Shown: piece by piece, positions 31,436 through 47,500 of the stretch | How the letters are laid out: each line of letters starts with the position of its first letter | Position numbering within the stretch: position 1 is the first letter of the stretch | Assembly (NCBI GenBank): GCA_032622095.1 | Contig: CP136067.1 | Location: 194,516,052-194,580,051, forward strand | Direction: 5' to 3' | DNA length: 64,000 bases | Origin: Siphonodentalium dalli | Lineage: Eukaryota; Mollusca; Scaphopoda; Gadilida; Siphonodentaliidae | Notes under the pieces: model-generated | What the model saw: the letters and a program-made list of their open reading frames with translations, nothing else | The model's database searches: none | What the model was told of the DNA's origin: nothing | Translations under genes and position numbers: made by a program

Positions 31436-34400
31436 GGGACATTAGGACCATTACAGAAGTAACCTGGATATTAGATCTATACCGAATAACGGGACATTAG
31501 GACCATTACAGAAGTAACCTGGATATTAGATATATACCGAATAAAGTGACATTAGGACCATTACAGAAGTAACCTGGATATTAGATCTATACCGACTAAC
31601 GGGACATTAGGACCATTACAGAAGTAACCTGGATATTAGATCTATACCGAATAACGGGACATTAGGACCATTACAGAAGTACCCTGGATATTAGATCTAT
31701 ACCGAATAAAGGGACATTAGGACCATTACAGAAGTAACCTGGATATTAGATCTATACCGAATAAAGGGACATTAGGACCATTACAGAAGTAACCTGGATA
31801 TTAGATCAATACCGAATAAAGGGACATTATGACCATTACTGAAGTACCCTGGATATTAGATCTATACCGAATAAAGTGACATTAGGACCATTACAGAAGT
31901 AACCTGGATATTAGATCTATACCGAATAAAGGGACATTAGGACCATTACAGAAGTAACCTGGATATTAGATCAATACCGAATAAAGGGACATTATGACCA
32001 TTACAGAAGTAACCTGGATATTAGATCTATACCGAATAACGGGACATTAGGACCATTACAGAAGTAACCTGGATATTAGATCAATACCGAATAAAGGGAC
32101 ATTAGGACCATTACAGAAGTAACCTGGATATTAGATCTATACCGAATAACGGGGCATTAGGACCATTACAGAAGTAACCTGGGTATTAGATCTATACCGA
32201 ATAACGGGACATTAGGGCCATTACAGAAGTAACCTGGGTATTAGATCTATACCGAATAAAGGGACATTAGGGCCATTACTGAAGTAACCTGGATATTAGA
32301 TCTATACCGAATAAAGGGACATTAGGACCATTACATAAGTAACCTGGGTATTAGATCTATACCGAATAAAGGGACATTAGGACCATTACTGAAGTAACCT
32401 GGATATTAGATCTATACCGAATAACGGGACATTGGGACCATTACATAAGTAACCTGGATATTAGATCTATACCGAATAACGGGACATTAGGACCATTACA
32501 GAAGTAACCTGGATATTAGATCTATACCGAATAAAGGGACATTAGGACCATTACAGAAGTAACCTGGATATTAGATCTATACCGAATAAAGGGACATTAG
32601 GACCATTACAGAAGTAACCTGGGTATTAGATCTATACCGAATAACGGGACATTAGGACCATTACAGAAGTAACCTGGATATTAGATCTATACCGAATAAC
32701 GGGACATTAGGACCATTACAGAAGTAACCTGGATATTAGATCAATACCGAATAAAGGGACATTAGGACCATTACAGAAGTAACCTGGATATTAGATCTAT
32801 ACCGAATAAAGGGACATTAGGACCATTACAGAAGTAACCTGGATACACTGGTATACCGAATAACGGGACATTAGGACCATTACAGAAGTAACCTGGATAT
32901 TAGATCTATACCGAATAACGGGACATTAGGACCATTACAGAAGTAACCTGGATATTAGATCTATACCGAATAACGGGACATTAGGACCATTACAGAAGTA
33001 ACCTGGATATTAGATCAATACCGAATAAAGGGACATTAGGACCATTACAGAAGTAACCTGGATATTAGATCTATACCGAATAACGGGACATTAGGACCAT
33101 TACATAAGTAACCTGGGTTTTAGATCTATACCGAATAAAGGGACATTAGTACCATTACAGAAGTAACCTGAATATTAGATCTATACCGAATAAAGGGACA
33201 TTAGGACCATTACAGAAGTAACCTGGATATTAGATCTATACCGAATAAAGGGACATTAGGACCATTACAGAAGTAACCTGGGTATTAGATCTATACCGAA
33301 TAAAGGGACATTAGGACCATTACAGAAGTAACCTGGGTATTAGATCTATACCGAATAAAGGGACATTAGGACCATTACAGAAGTAACCTGGATATTAGAT
33401 CTATACCGAATAAAGGGACATTAGGACCATTACAGAAGTAACCTGGGTATTAGATCTATACCGAATAAAGGGACATTAGGACCATTACATAAGTAACCTG
33501 GGTATTAGATCTATACCGAATAAAGGGACATTAGGACCATTACAGAAGTAACCTGGGTATTAGATCTATACCGAATAACGGGACATTAGGACCATTACAG
33601 AAGTAACCGGGGTATTAGATCTATACCGAATAAAGGGACATTAGGACCATTACAGAAGTAACCTGGGTATTAGATCTATACCGAATAACGGGACATTAGG
33701 ACCATTACAGAAGTAACCTGGGTATTAGATCTATACCGAATAAAGGGACATTAGGACCATTACAGAAGTAACCTGGGTATTAGATCTATACCGAATAAAG
33801 GGACATTAGGACCATTACAGAAGTAACCTGGATATTAGATCAATACCGAATAAAGTGACATTAGGACCATTACTGAAGTAACCTGGATATTAGATCTATA
33901 CCGAATAAAGGGACATTAGGACCATTACAGAAGTAACCTGGATATTGGATCAATACCGAATAACGGGACATTAGGACCATTACTGAAGTAACCTGGGTAT
34001 TAGATCTATACCGAATAAAGGGACATTAGGACCATTACATAAGTAACCTGGGTATTAGATCTATACCGAATAAAGGGACATTAGGACCATTACAGAAGTA
34101 ACCTGGGTATTAGATCTATACCGAATAAAGGGACATTAGGACCATTACAGAAGTACCCTGAATATTAGATCAATACCGAATAAAGGGACATTAGTACCAT
34201 TACAGAAGTAACCTGGATATTAGATCAATACCGAATAAAGGGACATTAGGACCATTACAGAAGTAACCTGGATATTAGATCTATACCGAATAAAGGGACA
34301 TTAGGACCATTACAGAAGTAACCTGGATATTAGATCTATACCGAATAAAAGGACATTAGGACCATTACAGAAGTAACCTGGATATTAGATCTATACCGAA

Positions 34401-37400
34401 TAAAGTGACATTAGGACCATTACAGAAGTAACCTGGATATTAGATCTATACCGAATAAAGGGACATTAGGACCATTACAGAAGTAACCTGGATATTAGAT
34501 CTATACCGAATAACGGGACATTAGGACCATTACTGAAGTAACCTGGATATTAGATATATACCGAATAAAGTGACATTAGGACCATTACAGAAGTAACCTG
34601 GATATTAGATCTATACCGAATAACGGGACATTAGGACCATTACAGAAGTAACCTGGATATTAGATCTATACCGAATAAAGGGACATTAGGACCATTACAG
34701 AAGTAACCTGGATATTAGATCTATACCGAATAACGGGACATTAGGACCATTACTGAAGTAACCTGGATATTAGATCTATACCGAATAAAGGGACATTAGG
34801 ACCATTACAGAAGTAACCTGGATATTAGATCTATACCGAATAACGGGACATTAGGACCATTACTGAAGTAACCTGGATATTAGATCTATACCGAATAAAG
34901 GGACATTATGACCATTACAGAAGTAACCTGGATATTAGATATATACCGAATAAAGTGACATTAGGACCATTACAGAAGTAACCTGGATATTAGATCAATA
35001 CAGAATAACGGGACATTAGGACCATTACTGAAGTAACCTGGATATTAGATCAATACAGAATAACGTGACATTAGGACCATTACAGAAGTAACCTGGGTAT
35101 TAGATCTATACCGAATAAAGGGACATTAGGACCATTACTGAAGTAACCTGGATATTAGATCAATACAGAATAACGGGACATTAGAACCATTACAGAAGTA
35201 ACCTGGATATTAGATCTATACCGAATAACGGGACATTAGGACCATTACAGAAGTAACCTGGATATTAGATCTATACCGAATAAAGGGACATTAGGACCAT
35301 TACAGAAGTAACCTGGATATTAGATCTATACCGAATAAAGGGACATTAGGACCATTACAGAAGTAACCTGGATATTAGATCAATACAGAATAACGGGACA
35401 TTAGGACCATTACAGAAGTAACCTGGATATTAGATCTATACCGAATAACGTGACATTAGGACCATTACAGAAGTAACCTGGATATTAGATCAATACAGAA
35501 TAACGGGACATTAGGACCATTACAGAAGTAACCTGGATATTAGATCAATACCGAATAAAGGGACATTAGGACCATTACAGAAGTAACCTGGATATTAGAT
35601 CAATACAGAATAACGGGACATTATGACCATTACAGAAGTAACCTGGATATTAGATCTATACCGAATAAAGGGACATTAGGACCATTACAGAAGTAACCTG
35701 GATATTAGATCAATACAGAATAACCTGACATTAGGACCATTACAGAAGTAACCTGGATATTAGATCTATACCGAATAAAGGGACATTAGGACCATTACAG
35801 AAGTAACCTGGATATTAGATCTATACCGAATAAAGGGACATTAGGACCATTACAGAAGTAACCTGGATATTAGATCTATACCGAATAACGGGACATTAGG
35901 ACCATTACAGAAGTAACCTGGATATTAGATCTATACCGAATAAAGGGACATTAGGACCATTACAGAAGTAACCTGGATATTAGATCTATACCGAATAAAG
36001 TGACATTAGGACCATTACAGAAGTAACCTGGATATTAGATCTATACCGAATAAAGTGACATTAGGACCATTACAGAAGTAACCTGGATATTAGATCTATA
36101 CCGAATAAAGTGACATTAGGACCATTACAGAAGTAACCTGGATATTAGATCAATACCGAATAACGGGACATTAGGACCATTACAGAAGTAACCTGGATAT
36201 TAGATATATACCGAATAAAGTGACATTAGGACCATTACAGAAGTAACCTGGATATTAGATCTATACCGAATAAAGTGACATTAGGACCATTACAGAAGTA
36301 ACCTGGATATTAGATATACCGAATAAAGGGACATTAGGACCATTACAGAAGTAACCTGGATATTAGATCTATACCGAATAAAGGGACATTAGGACCATTA
36401 CAGAAGTAACCTGGATATTAGATATATACCGAATAAAGTGACATTAGGACCATTACAGAAGTAACCTGGATATTAGATCTATACCGAATAAAGTGACATT
36501 AGGACCATTACAGAAGTAACCTGGATATTAGATCAATACCGAATAAAGTGACATTAGGACGATTACAGAAGTAACCTGGATATTAGATATATACCGAATA
36601 AAGTGACATTAGGACCATACAGAAGTAACCTGGATATTAGATCTATACCGAATAACCTGACATTAGGACGATTACAGAAGTAACCTGGATATTAGATCTA
36701 TACCTAATAAAGAGACATTAGGACCATTACAGAAGTAACCTGGATATTAGATATATACCGAATAAAGGGACATTAGGACCATTACAGAAGTAACCTGGAT
36801 ATTAGATCTATACCTAATAAAGAGACATTAGGACCATTACAGAAGTAACCTGGATATTAGATATATACCGAATAAAGGGACATTAGGACCATTACAGAAG
36901 TAACCAGGATATTAGATCTATACCGAATAAAGGGACATTAGGACCATTACAGAAGTAACCTGGATATTAGATCAATACCGAATAAAGTGACATTAGGACC
37001 ATTACAGAAGTAACCTGGATATTAGATCTATACCGAATAACATGACATTAGGACCATTACAGAAGTAACCTGGATATTAGATCTATACCGAATAACGGGA
37101 CATTAGGACCATTACAGAAGTAACCTGGATATTAGATCTATACCGAATAAAGTGACATTAGGACGATTACAGAAGTAACCTGGATATTAGATCTATACCG
37201 AATAAAGGGACATTAGGACCATTACAGAAGTAACCTGGATATTAGATCTATACCGAATAACGGGACATTAGGACCATTACAGAAGTAACCTGTATATTAG
37301 ATCTATACCGAATAAAGGGACATTAGGACCATTACAGAAGTAACCTGGATATTAGATCTATACCGAATAAAGTGACATTAGGACCATTACAGAAGTAACC

Positions 37401-40400
37401 TGGATATTAGATCTATACCGAATAACGGGACATTAGGACCATTACAGAAGTAACCTGGATATTAGATCTATACCGAATAAAGTGACATTAGGACGATTAC
37501 AGAAGTAACCTGGATATTAGATCTATACCGAATAAAGTGACATTAGGACCATTACAGAAGTAACCTGGATATTAGATCTATACCGAATAAAGTGACATTA
37601 GGACCATTACAGAAGTAACCTGGATATTAGATCAATACCGAATAAAGGGACATTAGGACCATTACAGAAGTAACCTGGATATTAGATCAATACCGAATAA
37701 AGTGACATTAGGACCATTACATAAGTAACCTGGGTATTAGATCTATACCGAATAAAGTGACATTAGGACCATTACAGAAGTAACCTGGATATTAGATATA
37801 TACCGAATAAAGGGACATTAGGACCATTACAGAAGTAACCTGGATATTAGATCTATACCGAATAAAGTGACATTAGGACCATTACAGAAGTAACCTGGAT
37901 ATTAGATCAATACCGAATAAAGGGACATTAGGACCATTACAGAAGTAACCTGGATATTAGATCTATACCGAATAAAGGGACATTAGGACCATTACAGAAG
38001 TAACCTGGATATTAGATCTATACCGAATAAAGTGACATTAGGACCATTACAGAAGTAACCTGGATATTAGATCAATACCGAATAAAGGGACATTAGGACC
38101 ATTACAGAAGTAACCTGGATATTAGATCTATACCGAATAAAGGGGCATTAGGACCATTACAGAAGTAACCTGGATATTAGATATATACCGAATAAAGTGA
38201 CATTAGGACCATTACAGAAGTAACCTGGATATTAGATCTATACCGAATAAAGGGACATTAGGACCATTACAGAAGTAACCTGGATATTAGATATATACCG
38301 AATAAAGTGACATTAGGACCATTACAGAAGTAACCTGGATATTAGATCTATACCGAATAACGTGACATTAGGACCATTACAGAAGTAACCTGGATATTAG
38401 ATCTATACCGAATAAAGTGACATTAGGACCATTACAGAAGTAACCTGGATATTAGATCTATACCGAATAAAGGGACATTAGGACCATTACAGAAGTAACC
38501 TGGATATTAGATCTATACCGAATAAAGTGACATTAGGACCATTACAGAAGTAACCTGGATATTAGATCAATACCGAATAAAGGGACATTAGGACCATTAC
38601 AGAAGTAACCAGGATATTAGATCTATACCGAATAAAGTGACATTAGGACCATTACAGAAGTAACCTGGATATTAGATCTATACCGAATAACGGGACATTA
38701 GGACGATTACAGAAGTAACCTGGATATTAGATCTATACCGAATAAAGTGACATTAGGACCATTACAGAAGTAACCTGGATATTAGATCAATACCGAATAA
38801 AGTGACATTAGGACCATTACATAAGTAACCTGGATATTAGATCTATACCGAATAACGTGACATTAGGACCATTACAGAAGTAACCTGGATATTAGATCTA
38901 TACCGAATAACGTGACATTAGGACCATTACAGAAGTAACCTGGATATTAGATCTATACCGAATAACGGGACATTAGGACCATTACAGAAGTAACCTGGAT
39001 ATTAGATCTATACCGAATAAAGTGACATTAGGACCATTACAGAAGTAACCTGGATATTAGATCTATACCGAATAAAGTGACATTAGGACCATTACAGAAG
39101 TAACCTGGATATTAGATCAATACCGAATAAAGTGACATTAGGACCATTACAGAAGTAACCTGGATATTAGATCTATACCGAATAAAGTGACATTAGGACC
39201 ATTACAGAAGTAACCTGGATATTAGATCTATACCGAATAACGGGACATTAGGACCATTACAGAAGTAACCTGGATATTAGATCTATACCGAATAAAGTGA
39301 CATTAGGACCATTACAGAAGTAACCTGGATATTAGATCTATACCGAATAAAGGGACATTAGGACCATTACAGTAGTAACCTGGATATTAGATCTATACCG
39401 AATAAAGTGACATTAGGACCATTACAGAAGTAACCTGGATATTAGATCTATAACGAATAAAGTGACATTAGGACGATTACAGAAGTAACCTGGATATTAG
39501 ATCTATACCGAATAACGGGACATTAGGACCATTACAGAAGTAACATGGATATTAGATCTATACCGAATAAAGTGACATTAGGACCATTACATAAGTAACC
39601 TGGATATTAGATCTATAACGAATAAAGGGACATTAGGACCATTACAGAAGTAACCTGGATATTAGATCAATACCGAATAAAGGGACATTAGGACCATTAC
39701 AGAAGTAACCTGGATATTAGATATATAACGAATAACGTGACATTAGGACCATTACAGAAGTAACCTGGATATTAGATATATACCGAATAAAGTGACATTA
39801 GGACCATTACAGAAGTAACCTGGATATTAGATCTATACCGAATAACCTGACATTAGGACCATTACAGAAGTAACCTGGATATTAGATCTATACCGAATAA
39901 AGTGACATTAGGACCATTACAGAAGTAACCTGGATATTAGATCTATACCGAATAAAGGGACATTAGGACCATTACATAAGTAACCTGGATATTAGATCTA
40001 TACCGAATAACGTGACATTAGGACCATTACATAAGTAACCTGGATATTAGATCTATACCGAATAAAGTGACATTAGGACCATTACAGAAGTAACCTGGAT
40101 ATTAGATCAATACCGAATAAAGGGACATTAGGACCATTACAGAAGTAACCTGGATATTAGATCTATACCGAATAACGTGACATTAGGACCATTACAGAAG
40201 TAACCTGGATATTAGATCTATACCGAATAAAGTGACATTAGGACCATTACAGAAGTAACCTGGATATTAGATCTATACCGAATAACCTGACATTAGGACC
40301 ATTACAGAAGTAACCTGGATATTAGATCTATACCGAATAAAGTGACATTAGGACCATTACAGAAGTAACCTGGATATTAGATCTATAACGAATAACGGGA

Positions 40401-43400
40401 CATTAGGACCATTACAGAAGTAACCTGGATATTAGATCTATACCGAATAACCTGACATTAGGACCATTACAGAAGTAACCTGGATATTAGATCTATACCG
40501 AATAAAGGGACATTAGGACCATTACAGAAGTAACCTGGATATTAGATCTATACCGAATAAAGTGACATTAGGACCATTACAGAAGTAACCTGGATATTAG
40601 ATCTATACCGAATAAAGGGACATTAGGACCATTACAGAAGTAACCTGGATATTAGATCTATACCGAATAAAGGGACACTAGGACCATTACAGAAGTAACC
40701 TGGATATTAGATCAGTACCGAATAAAGGGACATTAGGACCATTACAGAAGTAACCTGGATATTAGATCTATACCGAATAAAGTGACATTAGGACCATTAC
40801 AGAAGTAACCTGGATATTAGATCTATACCTAATAACATGACATTAGGACCATTACAGAAGTAACCTGGATATTAGATCTATACCGAATAAAGGGACATTA
40901 GGACGATTACAGAAGTAACCTGGATATTAGATCAATACCGAATAAAGGGACATTAGGACGATTACAGAAGTAACCTGGATATTAGATCTATACCGAATAA
41001 AGTGACATTAGGACGATTACAGAAGTAACCTGGATATTAGATCTATACCGAATAACCTGACATTAGGACCATTACAGAAGTAACCTGGATATTAGATCTA
41101 TACCGAATAAAGTGACATTAGGACCATTACAGAAGTAACCTGGATATTAGATCTATACCGAATAAAGGGACATTAGGACCATTACAGAAGTAACCTGGAT
41201 ATTAGATCTATACTGAATAAAGTGACATTAGGACGATTACAGAAGTAACCTGGATATTAGATCTATACCGAATAAAGTGACATTAGGACCATTACAGAAG
41301 TAACCTGGATATTAGATCTATACCGAATAAAGTGACATTAGGACCATTACAGAAGTAACCTGGATATTAGATCTATACCGAATAAAGTGACATTAGGACC
41401 ATTACAGAAGTAACCTGGATATTAGATATATACCGAATAAAGGGACATTAGGACCATTACAGAAGTAACCTGGATATTAGTATACCGAATAACGGGACAT
41501 TAGGACCATTACAGAAGTAACCTGGATATTAGATCAATACCGAATAAAGGGACATTAGGACCATTACATAAGTAACCTGGATATTAGATCTATACCGAAT
41601 AACGGGACATTAGGACCATTACAGAAGTAACCTGGATATTAGATCAATACCGAATAAAGTGACATTAGGACCATTACAGAAGTAACCTGGATATTAGATC
41701 AATACCGAATAAAGGGACATTAGGACCATTACAGAAGTAACCTGGATATTAGATCTATACCGAATAACGTGACATTAGAACCATTACAGAAGTAACCTGG
41801 ATATTAGATCTATACCGAATAACCTGACATTAGGACCATTACAGAAGTAACCTGGATATTAGATCTATACCGAATAAAGTGACATTAGGACCATTACAGA
41901 AGTAACCTGGATATTAGATCTATAACGAATAACGGGACATTAGGACCATTACAGAAGTAACCTGGATATTAGATCTATACCGAATAACCTGACATTAGGA
42001 CCATTACAGAAGTAACCTGGATATTAGATCTATACCGAATAAAGGGACATTAGGACCATTACAGAAGTAACCTGGATATTAGATATATACCGAATAAAGT
42101 GACATTAGGACCATTACAGAAGTAACCTGGATATTAGATATATACCGAATAAAGTGACATTAGGACCATTACTGAAGTAACCTGGATATTAGATCTATAC
42201 CGAATAAAGGGACATTAGGACCATTACAGAAGTAACCTGGATATTAGATCTATACCGAATAAAGTGACATTAGGACCATTACAGAAGTAACCTGGATATT
42301 AGATATATACCGAATAAAGTGACATTAGGACCATTACTGAAGTAACCTGGATATTAGATCTATACCGAATAAAGGGACATTAGGACCATTACAGAAGTAA
42401 CCTGGATATTAGATATATACCGAATAAAGTGACATTAGGACCATTACTGAAGTAACCTGGATATTAGATCTATACCGAATAAAGGGACATTAGGACCATT
42501 ACAGAAGTAACCTGGATATTAGATCTATACCGAATAAAGTGACATTAGGACCATTACAGAAGTAACCTGGATATTAGATCTATACCGAATAAAGTGACAT
42601 TAGGACGATTACAGAAGTAACCTGGATATTAGATCAATACCGAATAACGGGACATTAGGACGATTACAGAAGTAACCTGGATATTAGATCTATACCGAAT
42701 AAAGTGACATTAGGACGATTACAGAAGTAACCTGGATATTAGATCTATACCGAATAACGTGACATTAGGACGATTACAGAAGTAACCTGGATATTAGATC
42801 TATACCGAATAAAGGGACATTAGGACCATTACAGAAGTAACCTGGATATTAGATCTATACCGAATAAAGTGACATTAGGACCATTACAGAAGTAACCTGG
42901 ATATTAGATCTATACCGAATAAAGGGACATTAGGACCATTACATAAGTAACCTGGATATTAGATCTATACCGAATAACGTGACATTAGGACCATTACATA
43001 AGTAACCTGGATATTAGATATATACCGAATAAAGGGACATTAGGACCATTACAGAAGTAACCTGGATATTAGATCTATACCTAATAAAGTGACATTAGGA
43101 CCATTACAGAAGTAACCTGGATATTAGATCTATACCTAATAAAGGGACATTAGGACCATTACATAAGTAACCTGGATATTAGATATATACCGAATAAAGG
43201 GACATTAGGACCATTACAGAAGTAACCTGGATATTAGATCTATACCGAATAAAGGGACATTAGGACCATTACAGAAGTAACCTGGATATTAGATCTATAC
43301 CGAATAAAGTGACATTAGGACCATTACAGAAGTAACCTGGATATTAGATCAATACCGAATAAAGTGACATTAGGACCATTACATAAGTAACCTGGATATT

Positions 43401-43553
43401 AGATCTATACCGAATAAAGTGACATTAGGACCATTACAGAAGTAACCTGGATATTAGATCTATACCGAATAAAGTGACATTAGGACCATTACAGAAGTAA
43501 CCTGGATATTAGATCTATACCGAATAAAGTGACATTAGGACCATTACAGAAGT

Positions 43554-44537
43554 AACCTATATTAGATCAATACCGAATAAAGTGACATTAGGACCATTAC
43601 AGAAGTAACCTGGGTATTAGATCTATACCGAATAAAGTGACATTAGGACCATTACAGAAGTAACCTGGATATTAGATATATACCAAATAAAGGGACATTA
43701 GGACCATTACAGAAGTAACCTGGATATTAGATCTATACCGAATAAAGTGACATTAGGACCATTACAGAAGTAACCTGGATATTAGATCTATACCGAATAA
43801 AGTGACATTAGGACCATTACAGAAGTAACCTGGATATTAGATCTATACCGAATAAAGTGACATTAGGACCATTACAGAAGTAACCTATATTAGATCAATA
43901 CCGAATAAAGTGACATTAGGACCATTACAGAAGTAACCTGGGTATTAGATCTATACCGAATAAAGTGACATTAGGACCATTACAGAAGTAACCTGGATAT
44001 TAGATATATACCAAATAAAGGGACATTAGGACCATTACAGAAGTAACCTGGATATTAGATCTATACCGAATAAAGTGACATTAGGACCATTACAGAAGTA
44101 ACCTGGATATTAGATCTATACCGAATAAAGTGACATTAGGACCATTACAGAAGTAACCTGGATATTAGATCTATACCGAATAAAGTGACATTAGGACCAT
44201 TACAGAAGTAACCTATATTAGATCAATACCGAATAAAGTGACATTAGGACCATTACAGAAGTAACCTGGGTATTAGATCAATACCTAATAAAGTGACATT
44301 AGGACCATTACAGAAGTAACCTGGATATTAGATATATACCAAATAAAGGGACATTAGGACGATTACAGAAGTAACCTGGATATTAGATCAATACCGAATA
44401 AAGTGACATTAGGACGATTACAGAAGTAACCTGGATATTAGATCTATACCGAATAAAGTGACATTAGGACCATTACAGAAGTAACCTGGATATTAGATAT
44501 ATACCGAATAAAGGGACATTAGGACCATTACAGTAGT
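43554..44537. repeat. Six-unit higher-order repeat, three copies (328 bp)
   Basis: A 2-bp deletion variant (AACCTATATTAG) starts at 43554, 43882 and 44210, exactly 328 bp apart (five 55-bp units and one 53-bp unit). The following variants AACCTGGGTATTAG and ATACCAAATAAAGGG recur in the same order in each period. Confidence 0.9.
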
Positions 44538-47500
44538 AACCTGGATATTAGATCTATACCGAATAAAGTGACATTAGGACCATTACAGAAGTAACCTGGA
44601 TATTAGATCTATACCGAATAAAGTGACATTAGGACCATTACAGAAGTAACCTGGATATTAGATCTATACCGAATAACGTGACATTAGGACCATTACAGAA
44701 GTAACCTGGATATTAGATCAATACCGAATAAAGTGACATTAGGACCATTACAGAAGTAACCTGGATATTAGATCAATACCGAATAAAGTGACATTAGGAC
44801 CATTACAGAAGTAACCTGGATATTAGATCAATACCGAATAAAGTGACATTAGGACCATTACAGAAGTAACCTGGATATTAGATCTATACCGAATAAAGTG
44901 ACATTAGGACCATTACAGAAGTAACCTGGATATTAGATCAATACCGAATAAAGTGACATTAGGACCATTACAGAAGTAACCTGGATATTAGATCAATACC
45001 GAATAACGGGACATTAGGACGATTACAGAAGTAACCTGGATATTAGATCAATAACGAATAACGGGACATTAGGACCATTACAGAAGTAACCTGGATATTA
45101 GATCTATACCGAATAAAGGGACATTAGGACCATTACAGAAGTAACCTGGATATTAGATCTATACCGAATAAAGGGACATTAGGACCATTACAGAAGTAAC
45201 CTGGATATTAGATCAATACCGAATAAAGTGACATTAGGACCATTACAGAAGTAACCTGGATATTAGATCTATACCGAATAAAGTGACATTAGGACCATTA
45301 CAGAAGTAACCTGGATATTAGATCAATACCGAATAACGGGACATTAGGACCATTACAGAAGTAACCTGGATATTAGATCTATACCGAATAAAGTGACATT
45401 AGGACCATTACAGAAGTAACCTGGATATTAGATCTATACCGAATAAAGTGACATTAGGACCATTACAGAAGTAACCTGGATATTAGATCAATACCGAATA
45501 ACGGGACATTAGGACCATTACAGAAGTAACCTGGATATTAGATCTATACCGAATAAAGTGACATTAGGACCATTACAGAAGTAACCTGGATATTAGATCA
45601 ATACCGAATAACATGACATTAGGACGATTACAGAAGTAACCTGGATATTAGATCTATACCGAATAAAGTGACATTAGGACCATTACAGAAGTAACCTGGA
45701 TATTAGATCTATACCGAATAAAGGGACATTAGGACCATTACAGAAGTAACCTGGATATTAGATCTATACCGAATAAAGTGACATTAGGACCATTACAGAA
45801 GTAACCTGGATATTAGATCTATACCAAATAAAGTGACATTAGGACGATTACAGAAGTAACCTGGATATTAGATATATACCGAATAACGGGACATTAGGAC
45901 CATTACAGAAGTAACCTGGGTATTAGATCTATACCGAATAAAGTGACATTAGGACGATTACAGAAGTAACCTGGATATTAGATCTATACCGAATAAAGTG
46001 ACATTAGGACCATTACAGAAGTAACCTGGATATTAGATCTATACCGAATAAAGGGACATTAGGACCATTACAGAAGTAACCTGGATATTAGATCAATACC
46101 GAATAAAGTGACATTAGGACCATTACAGAAGTAACCTGGATATTAGATCTATACCGAATAAAGTGACATTAGGACCATTACAGAAGTAACCTGGATATTA
46201 GATCTATACCGAATAAAGGGACATTAGGACCATTACAGAAGTAACCTGGATATTAGATCTATACCGAATAAAGTGACATTAGGACCATTACAGAAGTAAC
46301 CTGGATATTAGATCTATACCAAATAAAGTGACATTAGGACGATTACAGAAGTAACCTGGATATTAGATATATACCGAATAACGGGACATTAGGACCATTA
46401 CAGAAGTAACCTGGGTATTAGATCTATACCGAATAAAGTGACATTAGGACGATTACAGAAGTAACCTGGATATTAGATCTATACCGAATAAAGTGACATT
46501 AGGACCATTACAGAAGTAACCTGGATATTAGATCTATACCGAATAACGGGACATTAGGACGATTACAGAAGTAACCTGGATATTAGATCTATACCGAATA
46601 AAGGGACATTAGGACCATTACAGAAGTAACCTGGATATTAGATCTATACCGAATAAAGTGACATTAGGACCATTACAAAAGTAACCTGGATATTAGATCT
46701 ATACCGAATAAAGGGACATTAGGACCATTACAGAAGTAACCTGGATATTAGATCTATACCGAATAACCTGACATTAGGACCATTACAGAAGTAACCTGGA
46801 TATTAGATCTATACCGAATAAAGTGACATTAGGACGATTACAGAAGTAACCTGGATATTAGATCTATACCGAATAAAGTGACATTAGGACCATTACAGAA
46901 GTAACCTGGATATTAGATATATACCGAATAAAGTGACATTAGGACCATTACAGAAGTAACCTGGATATTAGATCTATACCGAATAAAGGGACATTAGGAC
47001 CATTACAGAAGTAACCTGGATATTAGATCAATACCGAATAAAGTGACATTAGGACCATTACAGAAGTAACCTGGATATTAGATCTATACCGAATAAAGGG
47101 ACATTAGGACCATTACAGAAGTAACCTGGATATTAGATCAATACCGAATAAAGTGACATTAGGACCATTACAGAAGTAACCTGGATATTAGATCTATACC
47201 GAATAAAGTGACATTAGGACCATTACAGAAGTAACCTGGATATTAGATCTATACCGAATAAAGTGACATTAGGACCATTACAGAAGTAACCTGGATATTA
47301 GATCTATACCGAATAACGTGACATTAGGACCATTACAGAAGTAACCTGGATATTAGATCAATACCGAATAAAGGGACATTAGGACCATTACAGAAGTAAC
47401 ATGGATATTAGATCTATACCGAATAAAGGGACATTAGGACCATTACAGAAGTAACCTGGATATTAGATCTATACCGAATAAAGTGACATTAGGACCATTA

